A stretch of DNA of 64,000 nucleotides from Sugiyamaella lignohabitans (taxonomy: Eukaryota > Ascomycota > Dipodascomycetes > Dipodascales > Trichomonascaceae), in contig NC_031672.1 in assembly GCF_001640025.1 (NCBI RefSeq), forward strand, positions 2,108,001 through 2,172,000, given 5' to 3'. The notes under the pieces were generated by a model that was not told the origin of the DNA, did no database searches, and was given only the letters and a program-made list of their open reading frames with translations. The translations under genes and the position numbers were made by a program. Of this stretch, positions 53,405 to 63,181 are shown piece after piece; positions within the stretch are counted from its first letter, which is position 1, and each line of letters opens with the position of its first letter.

Positions 53405-53700
53405 ACAAAAGGAAAAACTCAGCTGCGAGCATTCACTGAATGGTGATTTTCTAAACACCGGGTAACAGGTCATTTTTGTGATCACGGAGTCATATTGTCG
53501 CTGGTTTTCATGTCTACCCCGTTCCTTCAGTATTTCTAAGTTTCGGTTTAATTCTTTGGCATTTAATTTCCAATATTCCCTGTAAAGGTTGCTGAGTTTT
53601 TCTGAAGAAAGAGTAAAAAAAACTGAAAAAAAATGCATTTCCAAACAGCAAATGGGGTTACCCGGAAACTTGCGTTGACGTTGATGCGCCCGGAAAATTA
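53405..53700 (+). repeat. Decayed repeat copy 1
   Basis: Shares GCGAGCATTC, TTTCTAAAC(A)CC.GGGTAACAGGT and GGGGTTACCCGGA blocks with 53960-54260, in a different order. Confidence 0.5.
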
Positions 53701-53789
53701 AATTTGATATACTAAAATTTTAAAGACCATTTATGAGCTGAAACCCGAAGGGCCCTAATATTCGCATTCCCAGCTGACAGGGAGCCCGA

Positions 53790-53925
53790 GACGCCCCCCA
53801 GTTCAGGTTTCAATATTGTTATTTCCAGCTGGCAGTATGGGTCCAGGGCGAATATCCAGACTCCTATCTCCAGCTGATCGCGCAGAGGATCAGAGGATCT
53901 GGCATGGGAGTAGTTGACACGACAG
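53790..53925 (+). repeat. Dispersed decayed repeat, direct copy
   Basis: Best copy of a family also seen inverted at 52315-52490 and, as fragments, at 51925-51965 and 45045-45115. Confidence 0.7.
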
Positions 53926-53959
53926 ATGGTCGAATTCAATCAGTATTTCCTTGAATATC

Positions 53960-54260
53960 AGACTCTCGATATTTCTTGACAAATCGCTGAATTTCTCTGA
54001 GCAATGAAATTAAATAAAATAAATTTGTTGAATAAAAAGATAAAATATTTCCCAAATCGTAAAATTGAGGGGTTACCCGGAGTATAAATCAGTAGCTGAG
54101 AGTAGTAATACTGAAAACAGAAGTCGCATTGATAGTATGGCACTTAATATAACTTGGATAAGCGCATCCAAAAGGAATTAGTAGAAATCTGAGAGTAGCA
54201 GCTCAGCGGCGAGCATTCGCGGTATCGTGGTTTCTAAACCCGGGGAACAGGTGGTCCACT
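53960..54260 (+). repeat. Decayed repeat copy 2
   Basis: Contains GCTGAATTTCTCTGAGCAATGA, GGGGTTACCCGGAG and GCGAGCATTCGCGG..TTTCTAAACCCGGGGAACAGGT blocks matching copy 1. Confidence 0.5.
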
Positions 54261-54279
54261 ACCCAACTAATTAGCAATA

Positions 54280-54325
54280 TATAGCAATATATAGCTATAT
54301 GTATATATATATAGATTTATAGCGC
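54280..54325. repeat. AT microsatellite
   Basis: Runs of ATATAGC and TATA units, nearly free of other sequence. Confidence 0.8.
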
Positions 54326-54957
54326 TTCCGTACAGACGAGTGCTGGCTAGAATATTAGTTTTCGGACTTCTGATGATGACAAGCGAGTTAGAGCTTAGTT
54401 TTAATATCATTTAGCTATGAATTACGAGAAATTCTTTGAACTCCTCATGTCGGTTCACTTGCTTGCATAAGCGAATCATCTGCATCCAACTGTTTTGGCC
54501 TGTCTCAGGGGTCCTCCCCTCACGAGTATTATGCCACAGTGTACTGCACTAACTCGTATTTCTGTGATTCAGCTCTCTCAATCGACTCTCCAAGAGGAAT
54601 TGTATCACCCAATACCTCCATTAGATAACCCCCAGATACTATTTCCTTTAATCAGTCCGTTTATATTCTATATACCATAGCTACAATTTTACCAGGTAAT
54701 TGTCAAAAAATTCAACCCACAAACCAGCTTACATTACCGCTGATAATCCACAGCCTGCCAATTTATACACAATTGGTTACTGAGGTTATCTGAAGATTCA
54801 CCAGAAAGAAAATACCCCAACCACAAGTAAACGATTTCCCACGACTGAAAACCGTTCATTCTCCAGACCAGCTATCCCGAAAAGAACTTTCTGGCGAGCA
54901 ATTGGTCCACAACACTTTCATAATCCTCCGCGAGGCATTTTCAGTTCCCAGGAGGTG

Positions 54958-55102
54958 TGCCTCCGGCGGCCGGGCTCCGCCCGGACCTGGTTGTGCTCGC
55001 TTCGCGAGCTCTCGCTCGGCCTACCGCCCCTTACTCCGCCCCCCACTCCCTCCGCGAAGCGGAGGACAACCAGGTCCGGGCGGAGCCCGGCCGCCGGAGG
55101 CA
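54958..55102. repeat. GC palindromic element, subfamily B inverted pair
   Basis: The middle hairpin is CCGGGCTCCGCCCGG instead of CTGGGG..CCCCAG, and the linker is shortened (GGACCTGG). The tips are GCTCG/CGAGC and CTCCG/CGGAG. Confidence 0.94.
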
Positions 55103-55613
55103 CAACCCCCCTCCCCCAGTGAGATTACAATAAATTAATAAAACGAGACTAATAAATTAGAAGGTTCTGGCTCTCAGCCAGTGAGGAGCCGGAAAAAGTT
55201 TAGCCGAGCTTCGTCGGCTCGCACGCCCGCGTTTGCCCGAGTCGGACCACAGCCGTGCGGACCGGATCAATCCTGACGCAGTCGGCTCGTAGGGGTTGGG
55301 GCACATGGGCCAGGTGCGGTGGTAAAAGGATCGGATCGCAGCAGCTATCGCAGTTCGTGGGTAAGGAATCAAAAGAACAATATTTTCTGAGGCCCGTTTG
55401 TTACTTCCTGTACATTTCGCTTTCTTGTATCCCAACAACCAGCGAAAAAGCGACAGTTCAAGACTTTTTTCCGTCGATTTTTGTCAATTTTTGTAAGTCT
55501 CCAGTGCAATTGAGCTTTCATTTCCCAGCCATCACCGCCGTGACCCTGGTTCTCGTGGCTATCGCGGGGTTCTCCTGTGTTTTCACGGGTTTGTCATTGT
55601 CGGCTGGTGGTCG

Positions 55614-55941
55614 TGCCTCCGGCGGCCGGGCTCCGCCCGGACCTGGTTGTGCTCGCTTCGCGAGCGGTTTGGGGGCTGTGAGAGATGTTTTTTTAGGGGG
55701 TTGTGTGAAGAATTGAGGTGGTTCGCGTGAATTTTAAGGTGAATCGCGATCGCGACCGTAGCGGTCCGTCCGAGCCCAAACTGGCGATTTTAAGTCAGTT
55801 TCAACTCGGTTTCAACACGATTTCAAATCAATCTCCCTCCAATATCCAATCCTGAATCACCCTCAAACCGCATCCAAGAACCCCACGCCGCTCGCGAAGC
55901 GAGCACAACCAGGTCCGGGCGGAGCCCGGCCGCCGGAGGCA
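55614..55941. repeat. Subfamily B arms in a wide inverted pair
   Basis: The forward arm 55614-55665 and the reverse arm 55888-55941 have identical tips (GCTCG/CGAGC) and are separated by about 220 bp, far more than in other pairs. The reverse arm ends 44 bases before the LSC2 start codon. Confidence 0.92.
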
Positions 55942-55984
55942 GCACCCCTCCCCCCAAGTCCAGTACTAACACCCCCAGACACAG

Positions 55985-57289
55985 ATGTTTAACGCTACAG
56001 TTCGTCGGGCAGTGGCCCGGGCTGGCCGTCCCGTGGCTGTGCCTAAGAGAAACCTCTCATTACACGAGTACCGTTCGGCCCAGATTTTGAAGGATTACGG
56101 CATTGCTGTTCCTAGAGGAGCAGCCTCGACTACTGCCGAGGGTGCTGAGAAGATTGCTAAGGATTTGGGTCTTGAGGATATGGTTATTAAGGCTCAGGTT
56201 CTTGCTGGTGGTAGAGGTAAAGGTACTTTCGACAGTGGTTTAAAGGGAGGTGTCAAGTTGATTTCTTCTCCTTATGAGGCCAAGATGTATGCTGAGCAGA
56301 TGCTCGGTCACAAGCTTATTACCAAGCAAACTGGTGCTGCTGGTAAAGAAGTCACTGCTGTTTATGTCGTTGAACGTGAGTTTGTTCGTAGAGAAGCTTA
56401 TCTCGCTGTTCTTATGGACAGAGCTACTCAAGGACCTGTTATTGTCGCCTCTTCTCAAGGTGGTATGGATATTGAGGGTGTTGCTAAGGAGACTCCTGAT
56501 GCTATTCATTCCTTCAAGGTCGATATCCACGAGGGAGTTACTGACGAATTGGCTTTAAAGGTTGCTAATTCGCTTGGATTCTCTGCCAAGGCTGTTCCTG
56601 AGGCTGCTGAGACTGTTAAGAAGCTTTATAAGGTGTTCAAGGAGAAGGATGCCACTCAAATCGAGATCAACCCTCTTTCCGAGACTGTTGAGAACAAGGT
56701 TTTGGCTATGGATGCCAAGCTTGGTTTTGATGACAATGCCTCTTTCCGTCAAGAGGAGGTTTGGGGATGGAGAGATTTCACTCAAGAAGATCCTGATGAG
56801 GTCGAGGCTTCGAAGTCTAACTTGAACTTTATCAAGCTCGATGGTAACATTGGATGTCTTGTTAATGGTGCTGGTCTTGCTATGGCCACTATGGATATTA
56901 TCAAGCTCTATGGAGGAGACCCAGCTAACTTTTTGGACTGTGGTGGTGGTGCTACTGCCAAGGCTATTGAGAAGGCTTTCGAGCTCATTACCTCTGAGTC
57001 TAAGGTCACTGCTATCTTCGTCAACATTTTCGGTGGTATCGTGAGATGTGACAACATCGCCAAGGGTCTGATTGCCACCACCCAGAACATGAGTCTCAAC
57101 ATCCCCATCGTGGTCCGTCTGCAAGGAACCAACCTCGAGGAGGCCCAACGTCTGATCTCCGAGTCCGGTCTCAAGATCTTCTCGTTCACCGACCTCGACG
57201 AGGCTGCTCAAAAGGTCTGTCAACTGTCCAAGGTCGTCCAAATGGCCCGTGACATCGACGTCAACGTCTCCTTTGAACTCCCCTTGTAA
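55985..57289 (+). CDS. LSC2: Succinyl-CoA ligase beta subunit, mitochondrial
   Basis: TCA-cycle enzyme that couples succinyl-CoA cleavage to nucleotide triphosphate formation in the mitochondrial matrix. 434 residues. The N-terminal 23 or so residues (MFNATVRRAVARAGRPVAVPKRN) are basic and lack acids, a clear presequence. The mature start LSLHEYRSAQILKDYGIAVPRG and ATP-grasp motif GGRGKGTFDSGLKGGV follow. The C-terminal ligase domain has GNIGCLVNGAGLAMATMD, DPANFLDCGGGA and FVNIFGGIVRCDNIAKG. Codon use is strongly biased (GGT, GCT, AAG), as in highly expressed yeast genes. An AG immediately before the ATG hints at a possible leader intron, but no branch site is evident. Confidence 0.97.
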   Translation: MFNATVRRAVARAGRPVAVPKRNLSLHEYRSAQILKDYGIAVPRGAASTTAEGAEKIAKDLGLEDMVIKAQVLAGGRGKGTFDSGLKGGVKLISSPYEAKMYAEQMLGHKLITKQTGAAGKEVTAVYVVEREFVRREAYLAVLMDRATQGPVIVASSQGGMDIEGVAKETPDAIHSFKVDIHEGVTDELALKVANSLGFSAKAVPEAAETVKKLYKVFKEKDATQIEINPLSETVENKVLAMDAKLGFDDNASFRQEEVWGWRDFTQEDPDEVEASKSNLNFIKLDGNIGCLVNGAGLAMATMDIIKLYGGDPANFLDCGGGATAKAIEKAFELITSESKVTAIFVNIFGGIVRCDNIAKGLIATTQNMSLNIPIVVRLQGTNLEEAQRLISESGLKIFSFTDLDEAAQKVCQLSKVVQMARDIDVNVSFELPL

Positions 57290-57338
57290 TTAATTACCTT
57301 TTATAAATAAATTTTTCTTACTTTCGGGTGGGGGTGGA

Positions 57339-57398
57339 TGCCTCCGGCGGCTGGGGCTGCGCCCCAGACCCCCCAGCTCCTCTCGCTTCGCTCGAGTC
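57339..57398 (+). repeat. GC palindromic element, solo arm
   Basis: Forward arm, subfamily A, with middle hairpin GGGGCTGCGCCCC, 50 bases after the LSC2 stop. Confidence 0.94.
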
Positions 57399-57571
57399 GG
57401 GCGTCGGGGTGCCATGAGGTTGAAGGAGGCAGGGTCTGATCCAGGGTCCTGTTCCTAACCCAGTGAAAAATGCCGATCCTGCTTCACGGCTTTGCGAGAT
57501 GTCGCATTTCAGACATATTTCGACATCAAAAGACTGATCTAAGAGTAAAGAAGCTGTAAAGAAACCGCGGA

Positions 57572-58404
57572 ATGGTGTACTACTTTGAGTCTACGGGCGT
57601 GTCGGGCGAGGTCGACCCCCCTGTGCAGCTTTTTATGGGCAAACACAAGGAAGAGAGTGAGTACGCCCGAGCCATGAACCACATCAGCCAGTCACTAACA
57701 AATCGCAGATGAGGATCTGATCAAATACGGTCTTGACAACGATGTCTGGTAAGTCCTACTCCAGCACACACATCCCTCCCCTCGGCCCACGCAAAATCTC
57801 CTGCGAAGCAGGAGCAACCAGGGTCTGGGGCGGAGCCCCAGCCGCCGGAGGCACTACCCCCCACTAACACACCAGGTTCCACGTCGACAACCTCAGTTCG
57901 GCACACGTGTACTTGAGACTGCCCGAGGACTGGGAATGGGACCAGATCCCGGACGAGATTTTGAACGACTGTGCGCAGTTGACGAAAGCGAACTCGATTC
58001 AGGGCAATAAAAAGGATAATATCACTGTTATTTATACTCCATGGAAGAATCTGCACAAAACAGGGGCCATGGCAGTGGGCCAAGTCGGGTTCAAGAAAGA
58101 CAAACAGGTGAAAAAAGTGCATGTTGAGACCCGGGTCAACGCTATTATTAATCGTTTGAACAAAACGAAAACAGAGTCGTTTCCCGATCTCCAGAAAGAA
58201 CGGGCCGATTACGATAAAGAACAGGCACGAACCGAGGTCGAACGACGACAACAGCGATTAAAGAAAGAAGCCAAATTGGCCCGTGAAAGAAAAGAGCTTG
58301 CTCACCAGAAAAAGCACGCCTATGACAGCATGTTCGACGAGGAACAGGTGCGCCACTCGTCGAACCAGTTCCGACCCGACGACTGGGAAGACGATTTCAT
58401 GTAA
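57572..58404 (+). CDS. CCDC25 homologue (NFACT-R/DUF814 protein)
   Basis: Three exons: 57572-57656, 57709-57748 and 57876-58404, encoding 217 residues, close to human CCDC25 (208). Intron 1 is 52 nt (GTGAGT, CACTAAC 9 nt before its AG). Intron 2 is 127 nt (GTAAGT, CACTAAC 7 nt before its AG) and carries a palindromic arm. Spliced, the protein reads MVYYFESTG, then [55 protein letters not shown] and [18 protein letters not shown]. It ends in a long Lys/Glu/Arg coiled coil and an acidic DDWEDDFM tail. The NFACT-R domain is shared with the Rqc2/NEMF ribosome-quality-control proteins. Fungal function is poorly known. Converges on COX12. Confidence 0.93.
57798..57853 (-). repeat. GC palindromic element in an intron of the CCDC25 homologue
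   Basis: Reverse arm with tip CTCCTG-CGAAG-CAGGAG inside the intron at 57749-57875. The branch site follows it by about 10 nt. Confidence 0.95.
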
Positions 58405-58442
58405 CTCTATAACTTATTTGTTCCTTTTTACGGGAAGAGGTG

Positions 58443-58578
58443 TGCCTCCGGCGGCTGGGGCTCCGCCCCAGACCCTGGTTGCTCCTGCTTCGCAGGAGAC
58501 TGGGACCGTTGAGCAACGACTCGAGCGCAGCGAGAGGAGCAACCAGGGTCTGGGGCGGAGCCCCAGCCGCCGGAGGCA
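58443..58578. repeat. GC palindromic element, inverted pair
   Basis: Lies between the convergent CCDC25-homologue and COX12 stops (39 and 74 bases away). Forward tip CTCCTG/CAGGAG; reverse core GCGCAGC. Confidence 0.95.
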
Positions 58579-58651
58579 GACCTCGAGGCAGACCCCCACA
58601 CCGGGATAAATGACAGGTTGGATTGGTGTATACGATAAATATATCAATCGC

Positions 58652-59804
58652 TTAAATACGGGCAGGGAAGTTGCCGGCAGCTCTTTGGTCGTCCCAGGAC
58701 TCGGTCATGAAGGTGGGGCACAACGAGCTGTAGGCACGGTAGAAGACTTGACAGGGAGCGAAGTCCTCACCCTTGGCCTTGATGCACTTGTGGTAGTCCA
58801 CATAGTTTTGCCAACAGTGCTTGGTCTGGTTCTGTTGGGGGAACCTGCTCGAGTTAGTACGATGCTGGGACTCTGGTATGGGGCTATACAGATGGAATCG
58901 AGTATTCTTTGACCAGACAGTTTGTTAAAAGTTTGAAGAATGTTGATTCAGAGGAGTTTTCTGTTGATATCACATGTTGGTGGTGGTTGCAGCTGCTGAC
59001 GAGGTATGTTGAACGTGTATTTCAGAGTAGTATTATTGTGGTCGACTTATGTCGTAAGTTTATCGATTGTGGTTAATGAGTTTGCAGGTCGTGTATATTT
59101 ATTGGCCGGGTGGTGTTTAATCGAGAAGTAGGTGGCCTGTCGTATAATAGTGTTTGAATTGTCGCTCGGAGTATCAATCGTAAGAGTAGTCGAGATATAG
59201 GCTGTAATATCGCTGGTATTATCGTCGTAAAAACCCGTCATACACTTGTGTGTTGAATAGTCTATAGGATAAGTTGTAGCATTGTTCGTATTATTCTAGG
59301 TACTATTACTGTTCACTCAGGGTTGATTTTGGTTTACTGATACTTGGTCGTGATCGTGATCGGGTGACTACTACTGTCGTCGAATTTACTCAATTCCCTG
59401 TATAACCTTGTAACAATGACTTTTAAAACAAATAATCTTTGATTTGATGCCTTCTCAATCAAGAGATCTGACATTGGCTCTTCAACAACTTACAGAGGGT
59501 TGCCTTGGACTGGTATCGTTAGTATCTAGCTTCAGTCAAAACTTCGTGAGATAACAATATCTATAACCGTTCTCCTTTCACGAGAAAATCCTATTCAAAG
59601 GATTCATATCTCAGCCATAGTTCACTATTGGCAACCATACATCCGTACGATTCCAATATCGATATTGACAAGCGCGACACCTCACGACAGAACCATCAAT
59701 CAATGGCCACGCTATCAACCGAGGAATTCGACAGGTTATCACACAATACACTTCCAGAATAACTTACCAGTCTTTAAAGGAGTCTCCTTGATTTCTTCGG
59801 ACAT
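58652..59804 (-). CDS. COX12: Cytochrome c oxidase subunit VIb
   Basis: Intermembrane-space twin-CHCH subunit of complex IV. Proposed exons on the minus strand: 59768-59804, 59494-59509 (16 nt) and 58652-58844, encoding 81 residues (S. cerevisiae Cox12 has 83). The last exon reads FPQQNQTKHCWQNYVDYHKCIKAKGEDFAPC with CX9C (CWQNYVDYHKC) and CX10C (CQVFYRAYSSLC) motifs. The first exon reads MSEEIKETPLKT. The 16-nt micro-exon is the only segment found that links their phases. It has TACTAAC 8 nt before its AG and GTAAGT straight after it. It encodes VQGNPL where other yeasts have the well-conserved VGFDAR of the same length, which is odd. Introns are 258 and 649 nt. Identity of the gene is certain; the micro-exon is provisional. 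Confidence 0.9.
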
Positions 59805-60170
59805 CTTTATGGTTGATATTCGGTAAGGTGTATATCTCTGTGTACTAATGCGTGAACCAAGATCGCTATATAATACGGTGAAATTTCATACCTGCAATGT
59901 GATTGGCCCACTGTCCCACATCACACCACTCAAAATTTCGTCTCTCTAAATTCAGCCGTGACCTCAGGCACAAAAAATATTTCAGCCGTACGTATATACT
60001 GGGTATGTCGATCTGAAAAATAAATATATTCAACGGTCTATAAAAATATATATTTATTTATATTATCAGTATTTGGCAGATTGTGATCATAAGTTATAAG
60101 TTGAAACAAAACAATTGAAAACTGTGGCACTGCTCTGAAAATCTGTAATTTAAAGTGCAAGCTTGGAAAA
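59805..60170. other. COX12 / GRC3 divergent promoter
   Basis: 366 bp of AT-rich sequence, one of the two intergenic regions without a palindromic element. Confidence 0.6.
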
Positions 60171-62354
60171 ATGAAGAGAAAGTCGGCAGTTAGTGCTCTG
60201 CTAGCTACGAGGAAGAATAAGAATATTAAGCTTGATGATACCGCTTCTTCTACAGCTTCTCCTTCTGAAGGTAGTGAACCTAGTGAACTAGCTAATCCAG
60301 ATGTGTCTGTTATTGAACTGGAAGACAATAGTAATATTGAAGATGAAAATGGTCTGAATCAACAGAGCACCGACGTTGCTGTAGAAGCCACAGTAGTTAT
60401 TGATGAGAATGACGTGAATGCTGGTAATGAGGAAGATGAAGAAATCGACGACGAAGTAGAATTCGCTTCTTTTCCTCCTTCTGGACTCTCGTCTAGACAA
60501 AGATCTAAATCAATTGAGGCTGCAGTCGAGTTCCCCGAAGATTTTATTACTGTTAGCACCTTTAAACAAAATTCACACAACACCGTTAAACTGACGACCG
60601 GTAGTGAAGTTTATGGAATGGTCAAGGGTGAGACGTTGGCTTTTAATGGAGAGTATCAGCTCACGATTCAAAAAGGAGCTGTCCGTATTATGGGAGCTAT
60701 TCTACATGCCAGCAAAAGATCTTACCATATTTCATCGCCCTGTAATGGTACGCATGCCCTACCAGTAATTGAGTGTGTTCAAGTTGAGAACCTCGAGCTG
60801 GTTGAACAGACAACTACAGACTATAACGAGCAACTGATTGATTCATACAGAGCGGTTATTAAAGTTGAATCGGCTCCTACAGGATTGCGCAATGTCGTTA
60901 ACTTGGCACCTAATTTCAAGAACCTCTGGGGACTATCTGAGGGCCCTAATGAAGACTCTCAAACTGATCTTGAAGATGACAAAGAAGAAATACCATTATT
61001 TGAAGACGACGAAGTTAAAAGTATATCAACTGGTAGTACGACACCAGCAAAACCCAGCTTCCAAATAATATACAGAGCGCCAGCCTCGATAGCGCTATTC
61101 AAACCATTCAGATCATGGTATGATATGGCTGCTAAGACTGTAGCCCTTGGATTTGATAATGATCCACCAAAGGTTCTTGTACTAGGACCCAAGTCATCTG
61201 GCAAAAGTTCTTTCTGTCGATTTCTCACAAACTATTTCCTCGCTTCAGAAATAAATCAATGCCATTATCTTGAATTGGACCCTGGTCAGCCCGAATACTG
61301 TCCTCCTGGAACAGTTTCTTTACACTCACCAGAGTTTAACTTTAGCCCATCATTTTCGCATTCTAACTTTCGGAACTCCATCCGTGCCCACACTATTGGC
61401 TCCACATCACCCAAAGATCATCCCAACGTCTACCTGTCTTACTGCCGTGATCTGTATAGAACCTACGAAAAGACTCAAGTAAAAAGTCAATCTCCACTTA
61501 TCATCAATACTCCTGGTTGGACTCGTGGTCTTGGCGTAGACTTACTTGCTGATATCACCTCTATCGTTCAACCTAATATTATAATCAGTCTTGGACCCGA
61601 CGATTCGCAGACCGAGATTCGTGCTGTTCTCTCCCGTCGTACTGACATTCCCGTCACATCCCTTGAATCAGTCCTCTCATACAACTCCAATGCATACTTA
61701 TCTGCTCCCTCATCAGCTGCTAAATACTCAGCCTCTGAACTCCGAGTCCTTCAGACATTAACCTATTTCCACTCTGCATCTTCCCCTATTCATTCACTAA
61801 AGTTCAACTCAACCCACTTAACCGAAACTGTACCATATTCTGTTCCCTACGGTGAAGAATCATCTTCAAACCCATTAGCAATCCAAGGAATAGCTATAAC
61901 TGCTAGTGAAGGAATTAATCCTGAAGATGTTTCTCTCTGTGTCAATGGCGCAGTTGTAGCTGTTATTTCTGTCGACCACGAAACATCTCCTATTCCAATC
62001 CAGCGTACCCCCGACGAATCTCTTCCTTATATTGATCCCAACGATCTGCAATCTGTTCTCATCCCCGACACTTGTAAATGCCTTGGCTACGCTGTCGTCC
62101 AATCCATCGATGTTGCTGACAACACCATTCGTCTCTTAACACCGATCCCACCAAGTGTCATATCGCAAAACGACCGCCAAAAGCTAGTCCTTCTCCGAGG
62201 CAGACTACAACTGCCTCTATGGGAGCTCTGGAACCCCTCTCTCGACGACGCGTCCTCCCCGGCCCCATACCTCTCCAAAAGCGGTCCTGGATCCGCCCCC
62301 GGATCACACCGCTGGCGCGTCCGTCGAAACGTCCTCCGCAGAGGCTACGCATGA
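60171..62354 (+). CDS. GRC3: Polynucleotide 5'-kinase Grc3 (NOL9)
   Basis: Nuclear RNA kinase that acts with Las1 in ITS2 processing of pre-rRNA and in RNA polymerase I termination. 727 residues, one exon, with the ATG after an A run. The N-terminal 120 residues are acidic and Ser-rich with a basic start (MKRKSAVSALLATRKNKN). The domain beginning EVYGMVKGETLAFNGEYQLTIQKGAVRIMG precedes the P-loop VLVLGPKSSGKSSFCRFL (Walker A GPKSSGKS), YLELDPGQPEYCPPGTVSL, and the lid and Walker B-like INTPGWTRGLGVDLL. The C-terminal domain ends in a basic RRNVLRRGYA. Longer than S. cerevisiae Grc3 (632), mostly through the N-terminus. Confidence 0.95.
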   Translation: MKRKSAVSALLATRKNKNIKLDDTASSTASPSEGSEPSELANPDVSVIELEDNSNIEDENGLNQQSTDVAVEATVVIDENDVNAGNEEDEEIDDEVEFASFPPSGLSSRQRSKSIEAAVEFPEDFITVSTFKQNSHNTVKLTTGSEVYGMVKGETLAFNGEYQLTIQKGAVRIMGAILHASKRSYHISSPCNGTHALPVIECVQVENLELVEQTTTDYNEQLIDSYRAVIKVESAPTGLRNVVNLAPNFKNLWGLSEGPNEDSQTDLEDDKEEIPLFEDDEVKSISTGSTTPAKPSFQIIYRAPASIALFKPFRSWYDMAAKTVALGFDNDPPKVLVLGPKSSGKSSFCRFLTNYFLASEINQCHYLELDPGQPEYCPPGTVSLHSPEFNFSPSFSHSNFRNSIRAHTIGSTSPKDHPNVYLSYCRDLYRTYEKTQVKSQSPLIINTPGWTRGLGVDLLADITSIVQPNIIISLGPDDSQTEIRAVLSRRTDIPVTSLESVLSYNSNAYLSAPSSAAKYSASELRVLQTLTYFHSASSPIHSLKFNSTHLTETVPYSVPYGEESSSNPLAIQGIAITASEGINPEDVSLCVNGAVVAVISVDHETSPIPIQRTPDESLPYIDPNDLQSVLIPDTCKCLGYAVVQSIDVADNTIRLLTPIPPSVISQNDRQKLVLLRGRLQLPLWELWNPSLDDASSPAPYLSKSGPGSAPGSHRWRVRRNVLRRGYA

Positions 62355-62398
62355 CATATTTCTCGTATCTTTTATTTATTTATTTTTATCTTGCCTTC

Positions 62399-62450
62399 TG
62401 CCTCCGGCGGCCGGGCTCCGCCCGGACCTGGTTGTGCTCGCTTCGCGAGC
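62399..62450 (+). repeat. GC palindromic element, subfamily B solo arm
   Basis: Forward arm with CCGGGCTCCGCCCGG and tip GCTCG-CTTCG-CGAGC, 45 bases after the GRC3 stop. Confidence 0.94.
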
Positions 62451-63120
62451 ATCCTCAACGCTGTGCTGGATTGCACAACCGGGACTAAATCACTGTCTGA
62501 AAGCTTTGTGCATTGTTCATCGCTATTTCCAGCAAAGTGTTCACTCAATTAGTTTTGACTTTGAAACAAAAAATATTGTATTACCTCCAGTTTCACTTCC
62601 AACTTCAACACTACTTCGCTTCGTAATTCGAAGATCCACATCGGAGGACTTGCTTTTATTGTTTGAAAACCACCTCGAATAACACTTCCCGGCAATCTTT
62701 CTATAACATACCAAAAAACACAATTCTTCTTAAATTACGGTATATTCATGGAAAGTAAGTTGCTGCTCAACTCAGGAAGAGAAAAAATCTGTTCTGAAAC
62801 TAATCGTCAAGGCAAAATGTGTTCAGTGCCCTGTTCAATTTGGACCAACAAAATCAACTGCTTTCTTGTCATTCTGAGTGCAATAAATAGGAACCAACCT
62901 GAGCTGACTGTTGTAATGGTACTCTACAGTAGGTAAATACCTACCGATAATTTATTAACCTATCTAACACCAGTTGAACTCATTACGGCACTGAAGACGC
63001 ATAGATGCCTTGTAGCTCAAGATATGCCTCTACCTTAAGTTAATCTCGTCGGGCCAGAAACTGCTCTAGAGGTTTATATTCCAATACCAGTGTGCTCCGA
63101 GAACTGGAGAGCTGAAGCCC

Positions 63121-63181
63121 GACTCAAGCGGAGCGAGAGGAGCAACCAGGGTCTGGGGCGGAGCCCCAGCCGCTGGAAGCA
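63121..63181 (-). repeat. GC palindromic element, decaying solo arm
   Basis: Reverse arm with core GCGGAGC. The end hairpin is mutated (CGCTGGAAGC) and the tip outer stem has one change (CTCAAG). Confidence 0.88.

Noticed and set aside
54918..55716. ORFs over the subfamily B elements, up to 153 codons
   Set aside because: They owe their openness to the elements (ASGGRAPPGPGCARF peptides) and show no other coding signal.
59047..59241. ORF with MTGFYDDNTSD as the missing GFDAR exon of COX12
   Set aside because: The flanking splice signals are absent and the phase does not fit.
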